Shown piece after piece: positions 1-5,398 of a stretch of DNA of 7,651 nt. Source of the stretch: JAVBOP01 sp031550405 (GTDB taxonomy: Bacteria; Bacteroidota; Ignavibacteria; Kapaibacteriales; UBA2268); the NCBI GenBank assembly GCA_031550405.1, contig JAVBOP010000194.1, forward strand, positions 1-7,651. Reading direction: 5' to 3'. The position numbers and the translations under genes were made by a program. Under the pieces are notes generated by a model. It was given only the letters and a program-made list of their open reading frames with translations, did no database searches and was not told the origin of the DNA. Each line of letters opens with the position of its first letter. The stretch's first letter is position 1.

Positions 1-140
1 AAGATTTAACAGAAAAACTAAAAAATACACTAAGTCGTTGAAAATGCTGGAGATTACATTAGATTTATTTTTAGATAAAACCTTACATGATTTTGATTAT
101 GAGTTAACAATCACATAAGCAACAATAAAGTAACAATGCC
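1..140 (+). mobile_element. Right end of an IS1-family insertion sequence (partial)
   Basis: The transposase tail at 2-118 resembles IS1-family enzymes. The sequence just beyond it ends in AGTAACAATGCC at 129-140, and at 141 a truncated tRNA begins abruptly. Read on the minus strand the presumed terminus starts GGCATTGTTACTTT, and IS1-family terminal repeats commonly begin with GG. The element boundary at 140 is therefore inferred from the tRNA break, the short distance (22 bases) from the transposase stop and the GG start. The left end and its matching inverted repeat lie outside the window, so the terminus is not proven. Confidence 0.45.
2..118 (+). CDS. IS1-family transposase, C-terminal fragment
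   Basis: An open frame enters from the left edge and ends at TAA 116-118, giving the last 38 residues of a protein. The segment RFNRKTKKYTKSLKMLEIT matches the pattern I know from the C-terminus of IS1-family (InsB-like DDE) transposases, where an R-x-x-RKT-x-x-(Y/F)-(S/T)-KS block is followed by a hydrophobic helix. The catalytic residues would be upstream and are not visible. The gene is cut by the window edge, not necessarily in nature. The assignment rests on one short motif, so an unrelated basic C-terminus remains possible. Confidence 0.55.
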   Translation, partial: RFNRKTKKYTKSLKMLEITLDLFLDKTLHDFDYELTIT

Positions 141-202
141 GGACTCGAACCCCCGGCCTGCTGTTTACGAGACAGCTGCTCTGCCAGCTGAGCTAATCAT
201 GC
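141..202 (-). tRNA. tRNA-Thr(CGU), truncated at its 3' side (probable tRNA remnant)
   Basis: Read on the minus strand from 202, this has a 5' acceptor strand GCATGAT, a canonical D-arm (GCTC, loop AGCTGGCA, GAGC), a 5-bp anticodon stem GCTGT/ACAGC with loop CTCGTAA (anticodon CGU, threonine), a five-base variable loop, and the T-arm start GGGGG-TTCGAGT-CC. After that the sequence no longer fits: the next bases (GGCATTG) complete neither the T-stem, which needs CCCCC, nor the acceptor, which needs ATCATGC. About ten 3' nucleotides are therefore missing. The break coincides with the presumed end of the IS1-type element. As it stands it should not fold into a working tRNA. Confidence 0.6.
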
Positions 203-272
203 AATTGTTGATTTTTTTTGCAAAGTGTATTAAATGAATTACCAATTTTTGAGTGTGACTGCCCTGCTGCCT

Positions 273-1367
273 TCAATCGCCGAGAGATAGATTGATGCCG
301 CGTGCCGTTCTCACTAAATTGCTATTCAAATCAACAAAACTCATCCTGCTTATAACATCCGCCAATGGCACGGCAATAATATCTGGATGGCGGTATGATA
401 CCATTTTGCCAAAATCACCCGATTTAACCAGTTCAAATGCTTTAACGCCAAACTGGGTCGCAAGTATCCTGTCCATTGCCACAGGGCTGCCGCCGCGCTG
501 CAAATGCCCCAAAACAGTCTCACGTATATCCATGGTACAGCCCGCTGTTTTCAGCTCTTCCCGCAAATGCACTGCTGCTCCAGCCAAGCGAATATTGGCA
601 TAGCCCACCTCGTCATTTGCAATCGAAGACACATTGCCATTCTTAGGTTTGGCACCCTCCGAAATAACGATAACCGCAAAATTTTTGCCATGCTTCCTTC
701 GCGTATTCAGCACATCCATAATCTTATTTATGTCATAAGGTATCTCCGGAATCAGGCACACCTCTGCCCCACCCGCAATGGCACAACTTAAGGCAATCCA
801 GCCTGCATCACGTCCCATAACCTCCATAATTAATACACGGTTATGGCTTTCAGCGGTTGTAACGAGTTTATCAAGAGCATCGGTTGCTATTTGCACCGCC
901 GTCTGAAATCCAAAAGTAGAATCGGTTGCAGCAAGGTCATTATCAATCGTTTTCGGGATACCGACAACAGGCAAACCCTTCTCGTACAGCGCCTGCGAAA
1001 TACGCTGCGAGCCGTCGCCGCCGATGCTCACAACTGCATCAATGCCAAGTATCTGGCACTTGCGTATCATCTCATCCGACCTGTCCACCGCTTCCCATGT
1101 GCCGTCATATTTTTTCACTGGCCATGCAAACGGTCCTCCTTTGTTCGTAGTTCCGATTATGGTTCCGCCGCGCACATGAATGCCCGAGACCACCTCTGGG
1201 GATAGCAGCTTTAACTCCGTCGGCTCCTTCAATATGCCATTAAAAGACTGTATGCAGCCCAAAACCTCCCAATCATGCTCCTGATGGGCTCTCTTAACAA
1301 AAGCGCGTATTACGGCATTCAGACCGGGGCAATCGCCGCCGCCTGTTGACAGCATAACTCTTTTCAT
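273..1367 (-). CDS. pfkA: 6-phosphofructokinase (phosphofructokinase family)
   Basis: Glycolytic enzyme of the cytoplasm that phosphorylates fructose 6-phosphate to fructose 1,6-bisphosphate. The 364-residue protein is complete. It shows the N-terminal nucleotide-binding loop GGGDCPGLN (9-17), the GGDGS motif (116-120), the catalytic PKTIDND (138-144, with the base Asp at 142), the substrate-binding MGRDAGW (184-190), EGAKP (237-241) and LGHLQRGGSP (286-295). In E. coli numbering, position 104 is Gly as in ATP-dependent enzymes, but position 124 is Lys as in pyrophosphate-dependent ones, so the phosphoryl donor is not settled by these residues, though Gly104 favours ATP. It is somewhat longer than the E. 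coli enzyme (320 residues). The gene is monocistronic, divergent from trkH, and visibly richer in GC than the right half of the window. Confidence 0.96.
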   Translation of the reverse strand: MKRVMLSTGGGDCPGLNAVIRAFVKRAHQEHDWEVLGCIQSFNGILKEPTELKLLSPEVVSGIHVRGGTIIGTTNKGGPFAWPVKKYDGTWEAVDRSDEMIRKCQILGIDAVVSIGGDGSQRISQALYEKGLPVVGIPKTIDNDLAATDSTFGFQTAVQIATDALDKLVTTAESHNRVLIMEVMGRDAGWIALSCAIAGGAEVCLIPEIPYDINKIMDVLNTRRKHGKNFAVIVISEGAKPKNGNVSSIANDEVGYANIRLAGAAVHLREELKTAGCTMDIRETVLGHLQRGGSPVAMDRILATQFGVKAFELVKSGDFGKMVSYRHPDIIAVPLADVISRMSFVDLNSNLVRTARGINLSLGD

Positions 1368-1404
1368 ATTAATCCAAATTTAATTTATAGCCAAAAACCT
1401 ATCG

Positions 1405-1412
1405 CAAAATTA
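1405..1412 (-). promoter_or_regulatory. Possible -7 box of the phosphofructokinase promoter
   Basis: On the minus strand this reads TAATTTTG, matching the Bacteroidetes -7 consensus TAnnTTTG, 37 bases before the start codon. I do not see a matching TTTG at the -33 distance, so support is weak. Confidence 0.25.
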
Positions 1413-1565
1413 CCATATTTTTTTGAAATAGCAGCACATGAAAAAGATGGAAAGCATAGCCATTTATGATTTTTTTTTCATAAAATACGTGAATTCAGCT
1501 TTTTAACTTCTGCTTGTCTCTGCTTGAATGTATTTCCGAAATAAACTTAATAGCGGATATTTACT

Positions 1566-1573
1566 TATATTTG
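1566..1573 (+). promoter_or_regulatory. Possible -7 box of the trkH promoter
   Basis: TATATTTG fits TAnnTTTG and lies 27 bases before the GTG start of the potassium transporter gene. No clear -33 TTTG is seen 19-21 bases upstream. The rest of the 233-base divergent intergenic region has only a 7-bp stem around a run of eight T (1463-1484). Confidence 0.3.
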
Positions 1574-1600
1574 TATTTTGGATTTTAACTTTTAACTGCC

Positions 1601-3373
1601 GTGTCCGAAGTAATAGAAAAACTTAAGCCTATTAAAATATTTTTAGATATTTTGTTTGTTTTGATTTCTATTGCTGCTGTTGTCTTAATTCTGTTAATTA
1701 TAGGCTTTTACATTAATATAGAGCAAGCTGCAGTAATCAAAAAATGTATAAAAACCACAACTATTGCTTTCGTTTTTCAGGAATTTATACGCTGGTTTAT
1801 CGTAAAAAACAGGAAGCAATACCTGCGTTCAAGGATAGTTGAAAATATTATTGCCTTTCTATTGCTAACGCAGCTCTTTTTACAGGAAATGGCGCTGGAT
1901 TTTCTTATTGGAATTTTTAGCAACTACACAATAATTGATATCTCTTTTGCCTATTTTGCATTCGTCCAGCTGAGCATATTCATCGTTTTTTTAATTAAAA
2001 TATTGCGGCATAATAACGTTTTGAGCAAAATGCGCATACATCCGGGAGCAATTACTGCCATGAGCTTTGCCATTATCATTATCATTGGCGGGCTACTTTT
2101 AATGCTGCCAAAGGCTTCTCCGATTGACAATCCGGTGAATGTGCACGACGCTTTTTTTACTGCGACAAGTGCGGTGTGCGTTACGGGTTTGAGCACTGTG
2201 AATATCGCATACGACTACACTTCTCTCGGGCGGTTTATTATCATTTGCCTTATACAAATCGGTGGAATTGGTGTGATGACGCTGTCTTCTTTTTTTGCTA
2301 CACTTGTGCTAGGCGGGCTTAGTTACAGGATGCGGATAATGGTCAAAGATATTTTAAGTGAAGATAGCTTGAGCGAGGTTTCTAATGTTTTGAAAAAAAT
2401 CACCATATTTACCTTTGCATTTGAACTTATAGGAGCAGTCAGCTTATATTTTTCACTTGGCGGCGGTATTGATTTTAATGTTAAAACGGCTATTACTGCG
2501 CTTTTTCACTCAATATCCGCTTTTTGCAATGCAGGCTTTTCAACATTTCCAGAAGGCTTGACAAGCAGCCATGTGCAGCAAAACATACCATTTTTATCAA
2601 CGGTTATGTTCTTGATTTTTTTTGGAGGTATAGGATATTTTGCATTTGCCAACATGTTTTCCTATATCTTATTCAAAAATAAATCTTTCGATAACAGGCG
2701 GCGGCTAACATTGACAACGCGCACCGTTTTCATAACCACCTTTATATTAATAGTAATTGGAACAATATCAATATTTCTCGCTGAAAGCTTCCCAGCTGAA
2801 AAATGGATGGATGCAGGCGACAGACTGTTTCATAGCTTGTTTTTGTCAATCACATCGCGCACCGCTGGCTTCAATTCAGTCAATCTTGACGGCTTAAATC
2901 ATGCAACATGGTTTATTGTAATAGTACTAATGTGGATAGGAGCGTCGCCGGGTTCAACAGGCGGCGGCATCAAAACAACGACATTTGCGGTAATTGTATT
3001 GCATTTTATCAGTTATATACGTAGCAAAGACCACATAGAAATATTCCATCGCCAAGTTACTTCTGCGACCTTGGAAAAGGCAAAAATGATATTCATATCA
3101 TCTGTTATCACAGTCAGCATTTTGCTGTTTGCTATAGTTTGTTTACAGCCTGAAATGTCATTCGAGGCGCTGCTATTCGACGTTGTTTCAGCAATCTCGA
3201 CCACAGGATTAACTCTTGACATCACATACAGGCTCATAGTTCCATCCAAATATATCCTTATTGCATTGATGTTTATAGGGCGTGTTGGGGTTCTTTCTTT
3301 CTTCCTGGCTTTTTTCTCGCCCAAGAAGGAATTAAAATACATCTTACCGGAAGAGCGGATCATGGTCGGATAG
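1601..3373 (+). CDS. trkH: TrkH/KtrB-type potassium uptake channel subunit
   Basis: Inner-membrane ion-conducting subunit of a Trk/Ktr potassium uptake system. The 590-residue sequence has the four pore-loop segments of the superfamily: TSAVCVTGLS (189-198), SAFCNAGFS (306-314), TSRTAGFNS (418-426) and SAISTTGLT (530-538), each with the central selectivity-filter Gly. GASPGSTGGGIK (447-458) is the family signature after the third loop, and the C-terminus EERIMVG is also typical. The first about 140 residues add hydrophobic segments (about 12-37, 84-105, 113-135) not present in KtrB, as in other long Bacteroidetes homologues. The start is GTG at 1601, because an in-frame TAA lies at 1586-1588 and no ATG is nearby. 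The regulatory TrkA/KtrA (RCK) subunit that normally gates it is not encoded in the window. Confidence 0.95.
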   Translation: MSEVIEKLKPIKIFLDILFVLISIAAVVLILLIIGFYINIEQAAVIKKCIKTTTIAFVFQEFIRWFIVKNRKQYLRSRIVENIIAFLLLTQLFLQEMALDFLIGIFSNYTIIDISFAYFAFVQLSIFIVFLIKILRHNNVLSKMRIHPGAITAMSFAIIIIIGGLLLMLPKASPIDNPVNVHDAFFTATSAVCVTGLSTVNIAYDYTSLGRFIIICLIQIGGIGVMTLSSFFATLVLGGLSYRMRIMVKDILSEDSLSEVSNVLKKITIFTFAFELIGAVSLYFSLGGGIDFNVKTAITALFHSISAFCNAGFSTFPEGLTSSHVQQNIPFLSTVMFLIFFGGIGYFAFANMFSYILFKNKSFDNRRRLTLTTRTVFITTFILIVIGTISIFLAESFPAEKWMDAGDRLFHSLFLSITSRTAGFNSVNLDGLNHATWFIVIVLMWIGASPGSTGGGIKTTTFAVIVLHFISYIRSKDHIEIFHRQVTSATLEKAKMIFISSVITVSILLFAIVCLQPEMSFEALLFDVVSAISTTGLTLDITYRLIVPSKYILIALMFIGRVGVLSFFLAFFSPKKELKYILPEERIMVG

Positions 3374-3390
3374 AAAACACAACATAACCA

Positions 3391-3408
3391 TTTCTGAATA
3401 AATTTTAA
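3391..3408 (-). repeat. AT-rich intergenic repeat, diverged copy 1
   Basis: On the minus strand this matches TTAAAAAATATTCATAAA at 15 of 18 positions, and the flanking ATTA is shared with the copy at 3954. It lies 18 bases after the trkH stop codon. In isolation it could be chance in such AT-rich sequence. Confidence 0.35.
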
Positions 3409-3430
3409 TAATTTTTTGTCCGTTAGAAGT

Positions 3431-3458
3431 AAGAACTTTGTTTTTGAACATAGTTCTT
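3431..3458 (+). terminator. Hairpin downstream of trkH
   Basis: Stem AAGAACT/AGTTCTT (7 bp), a T-T mismatch, then TGTT/AACA closing a TTTG loop. It lies 57 bases after the trkH stop. No good U-tract follows on the plus strand, so a role in termination is uncertain; it could also be a protein-binding site. Confidence 0.3.
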
Positions 3459-3649
3459 GCATAAGGTTTTCTATAAGCATCTATGATATACTGAAGAATT
3501 AAGATATAAATTTGCTATAATTTAACAAAAACTATTAAATAATAGCCAAAAGTACAAATGAATTAAGTTATAAAATTATAAACTTATAAACAGTAAATAT
3601 ATTTACTACTTTACTATTCTCCATCCCCCCCGAAAAAATCAATGAAAAT

Positions 3650-3680
3650 TTTGCCATATCGAATACTTTTCTTATCTTTG
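3650..3680 (+). promoter_or_regulatory. Strong Bacteroidetes-type promoter (TTTG-N19-TATCTTTG)
   Basis: A -33 element TTTG (3650-3653) and a -7 element TATCTTTG (3673-3680) are separated by exactly 19 bases, matching the known Bacteroides consensus TTTG/TAnnTTTG. The predicted transcription start, about 4-7 bases downstream, falls at the first base of the large closing stem of the inverted repeat at 3684. This is the best promoter in the window, and no protein start follows for about 360 bases. Confidence 0.7.
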
Positions 3681-3683
3681 CAA

Positions 3684-3936
3684 TGCGAAATCAAAATGAA
3701 GTAGGGTTGCATCGGTAACGATGAATCAAACCAAACTTCTACAATTTTAAATCTATATTGTATATGTGATAAATTACTCATATACCTCTACTCATATTGG
3801 AAGAGTCCACAATATTTTTGGCTCGTGGGTTAAACTTCCGATATTTACATATCTTAAAATATATGAGTATAAACATACCAATATAGATTTAGTTTTCTTC
3901 GTTTTGATTTCGCAACTCAAACGGCTCACGAGCTGC
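3684..3936 (+). ncRNA. Candidate structured noncoding RNA or long RNA leader (unrecognised)
   Basis: The segment begins at the predicted start of a strong promoter and folds by nested complementarity. Outer stem P1 is 3684-3701 with 3897-3914 (18 pairs, one G-U). A small hairpin with a GUAA tetraloop is at 3710-3723. A long arm follows, built from 3747-3760/3879-3892 (14 pairs, one G-U), 3763-3767/3873-3877, 3775-3784/3860-3869 (10 pairs) and 3794-3803/3835-3844 (10 pairs, one G-U). Its apical loop (3820-3830) can pair with 3924-3934, just outside P1. No tmRNA, RNase P or 6S landmarks are recognisable. The order stem, short hairpin, long hairpin, closing stem recalls a retron RNA, but no reverse transcriptase is present. 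The 3' end is unknown; a T6 run at 3964-3969 may end it, or it may lead into the gene at 4045. Confidence 0.5.
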
Positions 3937-3953
3937 GTTGTGTTTGTCGTCAA

Positions 3954-3971
3954 TTTATGAATATTTTTTAA
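3954..3971 (-). repeat. AT-rich intergenic repeat, exact copy 2
   Basis: Exact reverse complement of TTAAAAAATATTCATAAA. It lies between the candidate structured RNA and the first small-protein gene. Read on the plus strand it supplies a T6 run that could serve as the U-tract of a terminator. Confidence 0.6.
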
Positions 3972-4044
3972 TAATATATACCATTTGGGGAAGCTGAAAA
4001 CCATATAGAGTAAGCATTGATTATAATTATAAAAAGGATTAATT

Positions 4045-4353
4045 ATGGCTGACATTACAGTTAAAGGTCTTATGAAAGTAAAGACATTAAAAGCAGATTT
4101 CAAAAAAGCATACGGAGCAACATTACGTGTTTATGTAGGAAAAAAATTTGCTGATGACGATGCGACACTTGCTTCTATTCGCTCGGCAGATGCAAAAGCC
4201 AAAGGCGAGTTAAGTGTTAGAGGAAACATGAAGGTTGGCAATTTTGAAGACAAATTCAAAGAAGAATTTGGCATTACAATTCAGGTTGCTAATCCCGCTG
4301 ATACAGCTTTAGTAGATAACAGCATTACACTAACGGCTGCGGGGCAATTATAG
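4045..4353 (+). CDS. Small protein with two internal repeats, paralogue of the next gene
   Basis: A 102-residue protein, function unknown. An ATG start follows AAGGA with about eight bases of spacing. Residues 6-30 (from VKGLMKV to GATLRVY) recur at 58-82 (from VRGNMKV to GITIQVA) with an offset of 52, matching at V, G, MKV, FK, G, T and V. Each half reads as strand, helix, strand. Between the halves is an acidic ADDDATLASIR segment. No signal peptide or membrane segment is present, so it is probably cytoplasmic. I recall similar hypothetical proteins in Bacteroidetes but know no assigned function. The next gene begins 10 bases after the stop and encodes a paralogue, so the two surely form an operon. 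Transcription may come from the promoter at 3650, because no good promoter is visible closer. Confidence 0.85.
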   Translation: MADITVKGLMKVKTLKADFKKAYGATLRVYVGKKFADDDATLASIRSADAKAKGELSVRGNMKVGNFEDKFKEEFGITIQVANPADTALVDNSITLTAAGQL

Positions 4354-4357
4354 GAGG
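4352..4357 (+). promoter_or_regulatory. Consensus Shine-Dalgarno AGGAGG overlapping an upstream stop codon
   Basis: AGGAGG lies six bases before the ATG at 4364 and overlaps the TAG stop (4351-4353) of the preceding gene. Such a perfect site is unusual beside the weak sites of the neighbours and suggests translational coupling with strong expression of the second paralogue. Confidence 0.7.
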
Positions 4358-4363
4358 CGTACT

Positions 4364-4720
4364 ATGGGTATCTTCGATTCAATTAAAGACAACTTCACAA
4401 ATACTAATTTTGAAGTTGAAGGTACGATGACAATATCGGACTTGTCTAACAGATTTTTGTCGGCATTCGGTTGTGCTTTGCGGGTTTACAAAGGGGCGCA
4501 TATTGCCGATGGACGAATGACAATTAATACTCTTAATGAAAAAAGCAGTGCTAAAATTAATAAAGATGCTGGAAAACTTAAAATTAAAGCCACTGAAAAA
4601 GTCGGCGATGTTGAAGACAAATTTAAAGCACATTTTGGATTAAAAGTACAAGTTGCAGACAAACATAACGCTAATCTTCTTCCTGACACAGTTACGCTTG
4701 GCGAAGGAAGCAGGATGTAA
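4364..4720 (+). CDS. Small protein with two internal repeats, paralogue of the previous gene
   Basis: A 118-residue protein of unknown function. Repeat one (about 18-42, from VEGTMTI to ALRVY) and repeat two (about 73-98, ending VGDVEDKFKAHFGLKVQVA) match the halves of the upstream protein; the second is closest (VGNFEDKFKEEFGITIQVA there). It differs by a 15-residue N-terminal extension beginning MGIFDSIKDN and by a more basic linker in place of the acidic one. The pair may form a heteromer, since complementary linker charge and tight coupling fit that, but this is inference. A double palindrome follows 14 bases after the stop and probably ends the transcript. Confidence 0.85.
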   Translation: MGIFDSIKDNFTNTNFEVEGTMTISDLSNRFLSAFGCALRVYKGAHIADGRMTINTLNEKSSAKINKDAGKLKIKATEKVGDVEDKFKAHFGLKVQVADKHNANLLPDTVTLGEGSRM

Positions 4721-4734
4721 TACAAATGTAGTAC

Positions 4735-4771
4735 ACGAAATTTCGTAGAGGCGTTGTAAGCAACGCCTCTA
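4735..4771. repeat. Double palindrome: ACGAAATTTCGT joined to an 11-bp GC-rich hairpin
   Basis: A perfect 12-bp palindrome (4735-4746) runs straight into a perfect 11-bp stem with a TAAG loop (4746-4771, TAGAGGCGTTG/CAACGCCTCTA). The hairpin is GC-rich amid AT-rich DNA and closes the two-gene unit, so it may stop or stabilise the transcript, yet no U-tract follows. Similar GC-rich palindromes starting TAGAG are scattered in many bacterial genomes, so this may instead be a REP-like element. Confidence 0.55.
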
Positions 4772-4776
4772 TAATA

Positions 4777-4794
4777 TTAAAAAATATTCATAAA
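4777..4794 (+). repeat. AT-rich intergenic repeat, exact copy 3
   Basis: TTAAAAAATATTCATAAA, preceded by TATAAT (4770-4775), which overlaps the end of the GC-rich hairpin. The same TATAAT-plus-repeat arrangement occurs at 6732-6757, again straight after a hairpin. It may act as the promoter and leader of the gene at 4819. Confidence 0.6.
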
Positions 4795-4818
4795 TGAACA
4801 AAAATATCGGAGTCAGAA

Positions 4819-5061
4819 ATGGGATTATTTGGAATACCGGGATTAAGTTTCTCACTTAAACGAGCAGTAGGAATTACAAAAGTAAAACAGAAAGTTGCCC
4901 GCACAACAGGCGTACCAACAACTAAACAAGGACGCGAAAGAAAAGCAGGCAAAGCTGTAGATAATATTATGTCCGGCAAAAAAGTTGGCAAATCTGTTGG
5001 AACTATTGTAGCAATGAAAGTTGTTAATAGTATTTTTGGCAGCAAAAAGAAAAAATGTTAG
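4819..5061 (+). CDS. Small, strongly basic protein of unknown function
   Basis: An 80-residue protein, rich in Lys and Arg throughout and ending in KKKKC. The start ATG has GGAG six bases upstream. The N-terminus MGLFGIPGLSFSLKRA is followed by the basic segment KVKQKVARTTGVPTTKQGRERKAGKAV (about 21-47) and a mildly hydrophobic part TIVAMKVVNSIFG (62-74). Charge suggests binding to nucleic acid or to membrane phospholipid, but no known domain is recognised. It starts with MG(I/L)F like the preceding gene product. I recall similar short proteins in Bacteroidetes without a known role. It is followed at 31 bases by a tiny membrane-protein gene, probably cotranscribed. Confidence 0.75.
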   Translation: MGLFGIPGLSFSLKRAVGITKVKQKVARTTGVPTTKQGRERKAGKAVDNIMSGKKVGKSVGTIVAMKVVNSIFGSKKKKC

Positions 5062-5092
5062 CTTATTTTATAAACATAACAACTTGTAATAT

Positions 5093-5239
5093 ATGAGCTG
5101 TATTATAAAATTCATGCTGATAATTCTTGCAATAGGTTTATTAGTTGTAACAATTTTGACCGCTTCACCAGTAGCTTTTATAGGCTTTGGAGTTACAGTA
5201 ATGTATCTAATAGGAAGTTTTTTGAAAAGACGCTCGTGA
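5093..5239 (+). CDS. 48-residue membrane protein
   Basis: A short open frame (ATG 5093, TGA 5237-5239) encoding two hydrophobic segments (about 4-24 and 26-44) split by SP at 25-26, and ending KRRS. This is a plausible helical hairpin in the inner membrane with a cytoplasmic basic tail. No good ribosome-binding site is visible. It lies 31 bases after the basic protein gene in the same orientation and ahead of a hairpin, which fits a two-gene unit. Length and composition recall type I toxins or small stress membrane proteins, but nothing specific is recognised. Being so short, it could also be a chance frame. Confidence 0.5.
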   Translation: MSCIIKFMLIILAIGLLVVTILTASPVAFIGFGVTVMYLIGSFLKRRS

Positions 5240-5251
5240 TAATGTAAAAAT

Positions 5252-5275
5252 ATAAATCATTGTCATAAGATTTAT
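5252..5275 (+). terminator. Hairpin after the small membrane protein gene
   Basis: Stem ATAAATC/GATTTAT (7 bp) with a 10-base loop, 12 bases after the stop codon and followed by TATTTTAATT. It is a modest terminator candidate; the 3' arm overlaps the neighbouring AT-rich repeat. Confidence 0.35.
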
Positions 5276-5288
5276 GAATATATTTTAA
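5271..5288 (-). repeat. AT-rich intergenic repeat, copy 4 (one mismatch)
   Basis: The minus strand reads TTAAAATATATTCATAAA, differing at one of 18 positions from the exact copies. It lies between the small membrane protein gene and the DUF262-HNH gene. The further 110 bases up to 5398 hold no good promoter; TTGACA at 5346 has no -10 partner at 17 bases. Confidence 0.5.
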
Positions 5289-5398
5289 TTGTATATGCAA
5301 GTTTAGCATAAATACTTATATATACATAGAAATTAATTCATTATATTGACAGATAGTTTTATTAACATTTTTATAAAAAATTAGGAAAAAGAGAAAAT

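Larger units (their letters stand above)
3374..3649. other. AT-rich intergenic stretch after trkH
   Basis: No convincing protein gene is seen. It holds a diverged copy of the AT-rich repeat (3391-3408), a hairpin (3431-3458), three near-tandem TTATAAA units (about 3568-3590), a perfect 16-bp palindrome AGTAAATATATTTACT (3592-3607), and a run of seven C (3625-3631) that stands out in this AT-rich background. The palindrome sits about 45 bases upstream of a strong promoter and could be an operator, but nothing beyond position supports this. Confidence 0.5.

Noticed and set aside
292..1205. Several plus-strand open frames opposite the phosphofructokinase gene
   Set aside because: They are antisense shadows; the minus frame has all PFK motifs and these have none.
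1951..2196. Minus-strand frame inside trkH
   Set aside because: It overlaps the pore region of a clear TrkH gene and shows no domain.
3013..3480. 155-residue minus-strand frame over the end of trkH
   Set aside because: Most of it is antisense to conserved TrkH sequence, and no independent protein features are seen.
3684..3914. Invertible promoter flanked by inverted repeats
   Set aside because: The promoter lies outside the repeats, and the inverted segments are nested on nearly one axis as in a hairpin; no recombinase gene is nearby.
3684..3936. Retron, tmRNA, RNase P RNA or 6S RNA
   Set aside because: There is no reverse transcriptase in the window, no tRNA-like ends or tag frame, no RNase P core sequences such as GAGGAAAGTCC, and a pseudoknot and branch hairpin unlike a simple 6S rod. 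Only the retron-like outline is noted.
3766..3960. 64-residue plus-strand frame (GTG start)
   Set aside because: It lies within the nested inverted repeat and ends beyond it; there is no ribosome-binding site, and the palindromic constraint explains the sequence better.
3792..4103. 103-residue minus-strand frame
   Set aside because: It overlaps the structured RNA and the start of the small-protein gene, with low-complexity composition.
4746..4771. Integron attC site
   Set aside because: The hairpin lacks the paired RYYYAAC and GTTRRRY core boxes and no integron integrase is visible.
4486..5045. Minus-strand frames opposite the small-protein genes
   Set aside because: They are shadows of plus-strand genes that have good ribosome-binding sites and clear paralogy.
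5346..5378. Sigma70-like promoter TTGACA with TATAAA before the DUF262-HNH gene
   Set aside because: The spacer would be 21 bases and there is no TAnnTTTG box.
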